A DNA stretch of 24,219 nucleotides from a virus. The stretch is from positions 1 to 24,219 of the IMG/VR virus record IMGVR_UViG_3300009506_000184; one strand, given 5' to 3'. Made by a program: the position numbers and the translations under genes. A model generated the notes under the pieces. The model saw only the letters and a program-made list of their open reading frames with translations. It did no database searches and was not told where the DNA came from. Below, one piece after another: positions 15,526 through 20,070 of the stretch (the stretch's first letter is position 1; each line of letters opens with the position of its first letter).

Positions 15526-16272
15526 CTTGTTATCTCCTTGCTTTTCCATTTTAATATAAATTTTTGTGTCACCCGCATGGCTTTCGGTTTCAAACTCATA
15601 AGCCAGTTCCTGCTCGAAGTCTGCCCCTGCGGGCAACTGTCGAGTCAAATAGGCCGCCAGATCTTTAAGATTATCGACTGCGGGAATATCGGCCCCTAAA
15701 AGTGCGACCGCTTTCAAGACATAGTTGAAAGTCTTCCCGGCCGCGCTTTTGAAATTCCAGTATATTTCAGAACTGACCCGCTTATAGCGGCCAGCCTTGA
15801 TTGCATCATATACGATCTCAGGCACTTCGCTTAGTGTCGCAACTATCTTGTTGCCGACTTTCTTCAATGACTTTACCCAGCCAAGCGAGGGCTGCCCCTC
15901 TTTCCAGGCATGGCCCAGCTTGACAGGAGGCTTTACGGTATCGGCCAGGGCATTGAAGTTATCGACTAAATCTTGCAAATCCTGCTCGCTGTATTTGTCG
16001 CCGTTCCATTTGCCGGTGCTGAAAATTTCGGCATCAAATTCAAAGGTTTTCGCAAACAGGTCAAGCTGCGAATTTCCTTTATGCCAATTGCCGTCTTTGT
16101 CCTTTGTCCAGCCGGCGTTTTTCACAGCACCCCAGGCTTGCTTCATGGCGCTTTCTTCGCTTGCCCCGCCTTTCATAACGCTGTTAAAAGCGTTGCGGAA
16201 TATGGACTGCGCCTTTTCCGGCAATGCGTTTCTTACGCCTTCAGGCAGGTCTGCGTTAGATTCATAAGGCAT
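15037..16272 (-). CDS. ChaB domain - prohead protease - scaffold polyprotein
   Basis: This 411-aa protein combines an N-terminal ChaB-type helical domain (1-60: DLPEGVRNALPEKAQSIFRN, then EESAMKQAWGAVKNAGW), a Mu gpI-like prohead protease (about 75-205) and a scaffold (250-411). The protease shows KLGHAWKEGQPSLGWVKSLK (118-137) and AGRYKRVSSEIYWNF (160-174), both typical of the family. His121 and a serine of RVSSE (167/168) are the likely catalytic candidates, which is inference. The scaffold is a charged coiled coil rich in Ala, Glu and Lys. I chose the ATG at 16272 because AAAGGAG lies 8 bases upstream and the protein then starts at the domain; a start 11 codons earlier (16305) has no such site. 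The 5' end overlaps the FkbM gene by 11 bases. Confidence 0.83.
   Translation of the reverse strand: MPYESNADLPEGVRNALPEKAQSIFRNAFNSVMKGGASEESAMKQAWGAVKNAGWTKDKDGNWHKGNSQLDLFAKTFEFDAEIFSTGKWNGDKYSEQDLQDLVDNFNALADTVKPPVKLGHAWKEGQPSLGWVKSLKKVGNKIVATLSEVPEIVYDAIKAGRYKRVSSEIYWNFKSAAGKTFNYVLKAVALLGADIPAVDNLKDLAAYLTRQLPAGADFEQELAYEFETESHAGDTKIYIKMEKQGDNKMSDEQIKKYEKQIEDEKKAREAAEAAAKAADAKLKEFTAAAEKADNERRTKEFKSECERLVTLGKLMPAERDKLVEGIPTFQYSKDGYLVPFVAVREFIEKRQVLDLDEKGVEKKSKEYASASDELADRAKKYSIEHKVNYDVAAKAILEQDPELANRYKLQ
15534..15539 (-). promoter_or_regulatory. Strong internal ribosome-binding site of the nested scaffold
   Basis: The sequence AAGGAG on the minus strand lies inside the protease-scaffold coding frame, eight bases before the internal ATG. 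A perfect Shine-Dalgarno within a coding frame at ideal spacing is unlikely by chance and decides the nested start. Confidence 0.8.
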
Positions 16273-16960
16273 CTTTACTGCTCCTTTGGGCCATAATCTG
16301 CCCAATGTCTGTTAGTTCCATATGGTCAAAGCCACATCTTTTTATCTGATCCATTAGTCGGCTGTTCGGGTCTTTCGGATCATAGCCGAGTTCTGAAAAC
16401 CATTTATCGTCAAAAAATTCATTGTTCGGGCCATGCGTTTCGATAAACAGGCAATTGATGCCTCGCAAAGCCGTTTTTGCATCGACAAGGGTTGAAAAGA
16501 TAGAGTATTCGCTGCCTTCAATATCCATCTTTAAAAAATCAATCGGACTTTTTATATTGAATACCAAATCCCAGAGCGCAATCGTCATCATACTGTATGC
16601 GGTCGGCGCAGCGCCTTCACGGTAGCAAATCGAGCATTGGCCCCGGTTGATACCGGCATATTTGAAATTGCAAAGATGGCAATCAATATCCACCGCGCCC
16701 AGCACCGGGATTATCTTGCCCGCGAAACCGTTTTCGATAATATTGCTGCAAAGCAGATTGAAATTATCGATTGCCGGTTCTACGGCCCAGACCTTTTCAA
16801 AGCCTCCGTCTGTCATAAGCCACAGACTGCGGGTGCCAACATGAGCGCCCAGGTCAATTGCACCCCGGCGAGGCCCGCTATAATTTGGTAGCATATCTTC
16901 GCAACGGGCCATATGCAGGTCGGTCTTATGCAGTTTTATTTTGGTCTCGCAGTAGTTCAT
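16262..16960 (-). CDS. FkbM-family SAM-dependent methyltransferase with tetracysteine insertion
   Basis: This 232-aa protein shows the FkbM methyltransferase core: GAIDLGAHVGTRSLWL (33-48, motif I), VWAVEPAIDNFNLL (57-70, acidic loop) and the family-defining DFLKMDIEGSEYSIF (141-155). Members usually O-methylate sugars or sugar-like groups in secreted glycans and natural products. Between the third and fourth strands there is a CxxC-x11-CxxC pattern (Cys 94, 97, 109, 112), which would suit a bound zinc and is not a standard part of the family. The ATG overlaps the stop of the radical SAM gene (ATGA), and its 3' end overlaps the protease gene by 11 bases, so it is coupled to head genes on one side and to the cargo on the other. 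Substrate unknown; sugar O-methylation is inferred. Confidence 0.88.
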   Translation of the reverse strand: MNYCETKIKLHKTDLHMARCEDMLPNYSGPRRGAIDLGAHVGTRSLWLMTDGGFEKVWAVEPAIDNFNLLCSNIIENGFAGKIIPVLGAVDIDCHLCNFKYAGINRGQCSICYREGAAPTAYSMMTIALWDLVFNIKSPIDFLKMDIEGSEYSIFSTLVDAKTALRGINCLFIETHGPNNEFFDDKWFSELGYDPKDPNSRLMDQIKRCGFDHMELTDIGQIMAQRSSKDAL

Positions 16961-17694
16961 GCGCTCACCGCCTGGCAGTAACTTTTTCGCATGATCTCAT
17001 ATTCGCCCGGTGTTAGATGGTGGCACTTTCTGCAAAGGGGCATTTCTTTTATTTCAAGCTCTGCAATGTCATCAAACACCGTGCCGAAAACTCCCTGCGC
17101 AAAAGCGTCAATGCAGCAATTGGTTATATTGCCGTCTGACATAACCATGACCTGCCCACGTCCAAGCCAGGGACAGACATTGGCCTCATGCTGTATTTTA
17201 TGATAATTGGGTTTGAACCAGTCCACCTGTCCGGCCCAATTATTGGGTTGTGTTATAAAATCAAGGCTGATTCTGCCGGGCATGCCGACCGCCTGAAATA
17301 TGCGTACGGTGTTAGTGGCCGCTCGCGCATGGTGCGCGGTAATATCGATTGCGGTTATCCCGGCATCTTTTAACGCTTTCGCCAGTTCAAGCGTCATGGT
17401 GTTTCCATTGGTGTTTAAATGCAAATCCTGCTTAAATGGCAATTTGTGCCGGGCATGTTTTACAAACTCGACTACTTGCGGATGCAGGGTCGGCTCCCCT
17501 ACCCCGAAAAGATTCAGCTCGCGCTGCGTTCCCTGGTCGCACAGATATTTTACCAGATCGATTGCGCGTTCAAATACTTCCCGATTCATAAAGCCGACCT
17601 TGCGGTATTTATGCTGCAATGGCGCTGGACAATATTCGCACTTGTTATCGCAAACGCTTGAAATCTCGATTGTGTTGATTGTCGTTATTTTCAT
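16957..17694 (-). CDS. Radical SAM protein with twitch/SPASM-like C-terminus (copy nearer the capsid genes)
   Basis: This 245-aa protein has the radical SAM signature CDNKCEYC (Cys 15, 19, 22), which binds the [4Fe-4S] cluster, followed by the SAM-binding segment LNLFGVGEPTLHP (61-72) and LHLNTNGNTM (91-100). The C-terminus has Cys 174, 193, 194, 221 and 224, as in a twitch/SPASM region that holds an auxiliary cluster (CPWLGRG, then TNCC, then CRKC). It resembles the second radical SAM gene nearby in length, N-terminus (MKI-T-x-x-TIE-x-SS-x-C), NWAGQ segment and Cys spacing. At this size it has a complete but minimal fold. Twitch/SPASM enzymes often modify peptides, sugars or aminoglycosides; the substrate here is unknown. 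An AAAAGGGG ribosome-binding site precedes the ATG, and its stop overlaps the FkbM start (ATGA). Confidence 0.88.
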   Translation of the reverse strand: MKITTINTIEISSVCDNKCEYCPAPLQHKYRKVGFMNREVFERAIDLVKYLCDQGTQRELNLFGVGEPTLHPQVVEFVKHARHKLPFKQDLHLNTNGNTMTLELAKALKDAGITAIDITAHHARAATNTVRIFQAVGMPGRISLDFITQPNNWAGQVDWFKPNYHKIQHEANVCPWLGRGQVMVMSDGNITNCCIDAFAQGVFGTVFDDIAELEIKEMPLCRKCHHLTPGEYEIMRKSYCQAVSA

Positions 17695-17711
17695 GTACCA
17701 GTTACCCCTTT

Positions 17712-18134
17712 TTAGATGTTTAAATCTTCCCTGAATTGCTCCATTGAAAAATTGATACCCGGACAGCTTTTGTTTGCAAAATCCCGGTGGCCGTAAACAT
17801 CGGATGCCTTCAGGCCATACCGCTTACAGATATCACGCACCAGCGCCAGGGATTTGAGCCATTGCTGTTTCGGCACCCGCAGCTTGTCCCAATTGCCGAC
17901 CACGCACACCCCGATAGAATCATCATTATGGCCGAGCGTGTGCGCGCCCATGTGGTCTTCAAACCTGCCGACAAGGATCTCATAATCAAAATTGACAAGC
18001 TCAACCCCGTAATGATAACCGATATCTTTCCAGCCATGCACCTTGATATGAAACTGCCGGATAGCCCCCCAACTGACGGTGCCGCTGTCTTCTGTCAAAC
18101 TGTGATGCATTATAATTTTAGTTATCGGGTGCAT
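17712..18134 (-). CDS. N-acetylmuramoyl-L-alanine amidase, T7 lysozyme type (endolysin)
   Basis: This enzyme cuts the bond between N-acetylmuramic acid and L-alanine in peptidoglycan, releasing progeny at lysis. Using the start at 18134 (140 aa), zinc ligands are His10 (IIMHHS), His116 (VYGHRD) and Cys124 (NKSCPG), and the catalytic Tyr40 (IGYHYG) and Lys122 fall in the same order and spacing as His17, Tyr46, His122, Lys128 and Cys130 of T7 lysozyme. The domain alone fills the gene, with no wall-binding domain. An upstream ATG at 18227 would add a 31-residue extension unrelated to the family and overlapping the Cys-rich frame; neither start has a good ribosome-binding site, so the family length decides. 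It lies in the cargo block rather than at the operon end, which is unusual. Confidence 0.9.
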   Translation of the reverse strand: MHPITKIIMHHSLTEDSGTVSWGAIRQFHIKVHGWKDIGYHYGVELVNFDYEILVGRFEDHMGAHTLGHNDDSIGVCVVGNWDKLRVPKQQWLKSLALVRDICKRYGLKASDVYGHRDFANKSCPGINFSMEQFREDLNI

Positions 18135-18261
18135 CGGTTTCTTTTTCAGTCCAAGTGCATAGGGTAATGTCACCGAACCTGCGGCGGTGGATGCAAATAC
18201 TATTTTGCCCACTTTCACACTCATCACATTCGGTGCATTCGTCCATTTCGCATTGTGTCAT
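18118..18261 (-). CDS. 47-aa Cys-rich miniprotein (zinc-ribbon-like)
   Basis: From ATG 18261 the frame codes for 47 residues starting MTQCEMDECTECDECESGQN, followed by SICIHRRRFGDITLCTWTEK. It has six cysteines (C-x4-C-x2-C-x2-C, then C and C), which suits a small zinc ribbon or another metal-bound mini-fold. A GTG 60 bases upstream (18321) could extend it, but those residues are basic and unlike the rest. It ends 17 bases inside the amidase gene if that starts at 18134. It has a poor ribosome-binding site, so it may be translated by coupling. Function unknown; it could be a metal-binding regulator or an enzyme partner. Confidence 0.5.
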   Translation of the reverse strand: MTQCEMDECTECDECESGQNSICIHRRRFGDITLCTWTEKETDAPDN

Positions 18262-18293
18262 ACCGCTTTCATACTTTGATTGACTCGGCAGTT

Positions 18294-18386
18294 TCAATCG
18301 TCGTCGTCCAGGGCCGCGCACTCGATTGCGATATAAGCGGCCACAAAAATGATAAAAGCAAAAAGCACTGCGACAAGAAATGTCAT
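18294..18386 (-). CDS. 30-aa single-helix membrane peptide (possible holin or lysis helper)
   Basis: The frame starts with ATG 18386 overlapping the stop of the radical SAM gene (ATGA) and codes for 30 residues: one hydrophobic helix (residues 3-21, FLVAVLFAFIIFVAAYIAI) followed by Cys and an acidic tail (ALDDDD). The ATGA coupling suggests real translation. Only one short, possibly coding frame separates it from the amidase gene, so a role in membrane lesion formation or regulation of lysis is plausible. Most holins are longer and have two or three helices, so this would be an unusually small one. It could alternatively be a membrane anchor or a regulator of its neighbours. Confidence 0.6.
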   Translation of the reverse strand: MTFLVAVLFAFIIFVAAYIAIECAALDDDD

Positions 18387-19087
18387 TTCAATTCATCCGG
18401 CAAAATCTGGTGACAGGTTTTGCAAAGTTCAAATGGTTTTAGTTCCCGTTCTAAAATATCGGCATCGAAAACATGGCCTATTCTGCCCAGATTACGGTAG
18501 TCATAGCAGCAGGGCACCACATCGCCCTCGCTTTGGATATACGCGCGGCCGTCAATTAAGGGGTCACACTTAACGCCTTCAGGGGTACAGGGAATACTGT
18601 TTTCAGGTTCAAGTTGCCCGGCCCAATTATGACTTTTGAGCAGAGGCCCGGCATTGATTGCGCCGGTTATACCCGCAGCGCCCATGTAACAGACCGCAAA
18701 GCGCACCGCTTCTGGTTTATGCGGTGATAAGTCAATTCGGTTTATTCCTGCATTTTTAAGGCCCGCAGCCGATTGAGGGGTAACAAGTGTCGCATTGGTG
18801 CTAAGTTGTATGTGTAGCCGATCACCCATTTGGGCGCGCAGCTTGCCTATCCGTTCAATCAGCTGCGGGTCGAGCAGGGATTCACCGTTGCCGTTTAGAT
18901 TCAATTCTTTTTGTGTGCCTCTTTCGGTCAATTCGCTAACAATCTCGACACAACGGTCAAATACGGCATCGTTCATAATCCCAGGCTTGCGAGATGGATC
19001 TTTTACCAGCATCCGGTTTATGCAATATGAACAAGACAGATTACAAAGGCTTGAAAGCTCAATGGTTGTTACGGTGTTTATTTTCAT
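18383..19087 (-). CDS. Radical SAM protein with twitch/SPASM-like C-terminus (copy nearer the terminase genes)
   Basis: This 234-aa protein begins MKINTVTTIELSSLCNLSCS and carries the cluster motif CNLSCSYC (Cys 15, 19, 22). The SAM-binding segment LNLNGNGESLLDP (62-74) lacks the proline of the usual GEP motif. The C-terminus has Cys 167, 174, 193, 194, 222 and 225, matching its paralogue at four points (174, 193/194 and the CxxC), plus an extra Cys at 167, so it probably binds one auxiliary cluster. The NWAGQ segment (154-158) is also shared. Overall it looks like a diverged duplicate, separated from its relative only by the membrane peptide, the Cys-rich frame and the amidase. Its ATG overlaps the stop of the 75-aa gene (ATGA). 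The substrate is unknown; a different substrate from that of the paralogue is likely given the divergence. Confidence 0.88.
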   Translation of the reverse strand: MKINTVTTIELSSLCNLSCSYCINRMLVKDPSRKPGIMNDAVFDRCVEIVSELTERGTQKELNLNGNGESLLDPQLIERIGKLRAQMGDRLHIQLSTNATLVTPQSAAGLKNAGINRIDLSPHKPEAVRFAVCYMGAAGITGAINAGPLLKSHNWAGQLEPENSIPCTPEGVKCDPLIDGRAYIQSEGDVVPCCYDYRNLGRIGHVFDADILERELKPFELCKTCHQILPDELK

Positions 19088-19311
19088 TTAGGCGATTTCA
19101 AAGTGGCACAAATCATTTGGATTGTTTCATCCCTTTTAAAGCCGTGATTTTCAAGCGCAGTCGCTTTGCATTCGAGCCAAAAAGCCCAACTGTCTTCAAG
19201 GTCTTCTGCTACCTGCGGATTTTCTTTGAAAAAACTCCAATACATAACCCGCGCTAACTGCTGCGCCTTCAAGTCCTTTTCCATTTGCTCTGCTTTTTCT
19301 GCATGAGTCAT
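19084..19311 (-). CDS. 75-aa helical protein next to radical SAM gene
   Basis: This 75-aa protein has a strong ribosome-binding site (AAAGGGGG, 5 bases before the ATG) and overlaps the radical SAM start by four bases, so it is probably co-translated with the enzyme. It is mostly helical: an N-terminal charged helix (HAEKAEQMEKDLKAQQLARV), a Trp/Phe-rich middle (MYWSFFKENPQVAED, DSWAFWLECKATALE) and a C-terminal helix. It has two Cys and no leader-core signature typical of ribosomal peptide precursors. It could be a partner that delivers a substrate, or an unrelated head-region protein. No known family is recognised. Confidence 0.7.
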   Translation of the reverse strand: MTHAEKAEQMEKDLKAQQLARVMYWSFFKENPQVAEDLEDSWAFWLECKATALENHGFKRDETIQMICATLKSPK

Positions 19312-19322
19312 TTTTACCCCCT

Positions 19323-19874
19323 TTAAACTTTTTCAGTTAATATTTTGCCGTAATTAAACTTTGCATGGCCGGTGTTATTCAGTCCATTAAGCAGCATCTG
19401 CTGCTCATAGCCGATATGCAAAAAGTCGCAAATGCGCCGCAGTTCGCTTTCGGTGCGCAGCAGTAAATCTTCAAAGGAAACTTCAATAACTGCGTCCGGT
19501 CTGCCGTTGCGTATGGCCCAATATATCGCCCGGCCTTTAATCCAGTTTTGCTCCGCTTTGCGCGATTCCTGTTTCTTGATCCACTTCGGATACCGGCGCA
19601 CAATCCAGAGGACAAGAAAGCTCTTGCCGATTTCAGTAATTTTTTCATCCGGCCAGTGGTTTGACCAGAACATTTCAAGTGGTATTTTATTGCCCCAGAT
19701 CTTGTCATGTTCTTTTGCAATCTGCGCCCATTTCGCAAGGTTGCCGTCAATGTCTTTGTTTTTGACCGCCCAGGCTTCAAAGCCGCAATCGATTTCATTA
19801 TGCGCATTTAAAAGCCCTCGCAAAAGTGAAGTGCCGCTGCCGCCATGTCCGAGTATGAAGAAATCATTTTTCAT
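19323..19874 (-). CDS. Sulfotransferase (PAPS-dependent)
   Basis: This 183-aa protein begins FFILGHGGSGTSLLRGLLNA, the phosphosulfate-binding loop (about residues 6-20) that contacts the 5'-phosphosulfate of PAPS in the sulfotransferase fold. A second region LVLWIVRRYPKWIKKQES (87-104) fits the 3'-phosphate binding strand and helix with Arg93/94 and Ser104. The C-terminus has the typical EVSFEDLLLRTESELRRICD followed by FLHIG, seen in bacterial Sulfotransfer_3-like enzymes. At 183 residues it is short for the family but contains all expected core parts. Sulfation of a sugar or tyrosine is possible. The ATG overlaps the end of the 68-aa gene by 11 bases. As with the other cargo enzymes it lacks a signal peptide and so works in the cytoplasm. 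Confidence 0.85.
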   Translation of the reverse strand: MKNDFFILGHGGSGTSLLRGLLNAHNEIDCGFEAWAVKNKDIDGNLAKWAQIAKEHDKIWGNKIPLEMFWSNHWPDEKITEIGKSFLVLWIVRRYPKWIKKQESRKAEQNWIKGRAIYWAIRNGRPDAVIEVSFEDLLLRTESELRRICDFLHIGYEQQMLLNGLNNTGHAKFNYGKILTEKV

Positions 19875-20070
19875 CCGTGATTATGTTTGCAAACCTGTCG
19901 ATATATTTCTTGCGCTCCTTTTCGATTTCGCTTATCTCGAAATCATCGTCTTTGCCGGTAATGACAAGGCGCAAATCCTGAATCGTATCTAAAAGCTCAT
20001 TAATCAAATCATTGATAGCCTCAAGCCTTCCGACGTCTAAAACCCGTATTTCAGCCCTTAATTTTGCCAT
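19864..20070 (-). CDS. 68-aa coiled-coil protein after the portal
   Basis: This 68-aa protein starts at ATG 20070, which shares a base with the portal stop (TAATG), so I prefer this start over one 60 bases upstream within the portal gene (20130). It is almost entirely helical (LEAINDLINELLDTIQDLRL, FEISEIEKERKKYIDRFANI), with heptad-like hydrophobic spacing suggesting a coiled coil. No family is recognised. Small helical proteins after the portal are common in Mu-like heads and may be internal or joining proteins. It bridges the head genes and the cargo block by overlapping both neighbours. Confidence 0.7.
   Translation of the reverse strand: MAKLRAEIRVLDVGRLEAINDLINELLDTIQDLRLVITGKDDDFEISEIEKERKKYIDRFANIITDEK

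Noticed and set aside
18135-18227. A longer amidase with a 31-residue N-terminal extension acting as a membrane signal
   Set aside because: The extension is only weakly hydrophobic, is not part of the T7 lysozyme family and overlaps another plausible frame; a signal-arrest helix is not convincing.
19379-19807. A 142-aa frame inside the sulfotransferase gene on the same strand
   Set aside because: It is an out-of-phase reading rich in Arg, Lys and Ser with no motif, while the overlapping frame has complete sulfotransferase motifs.
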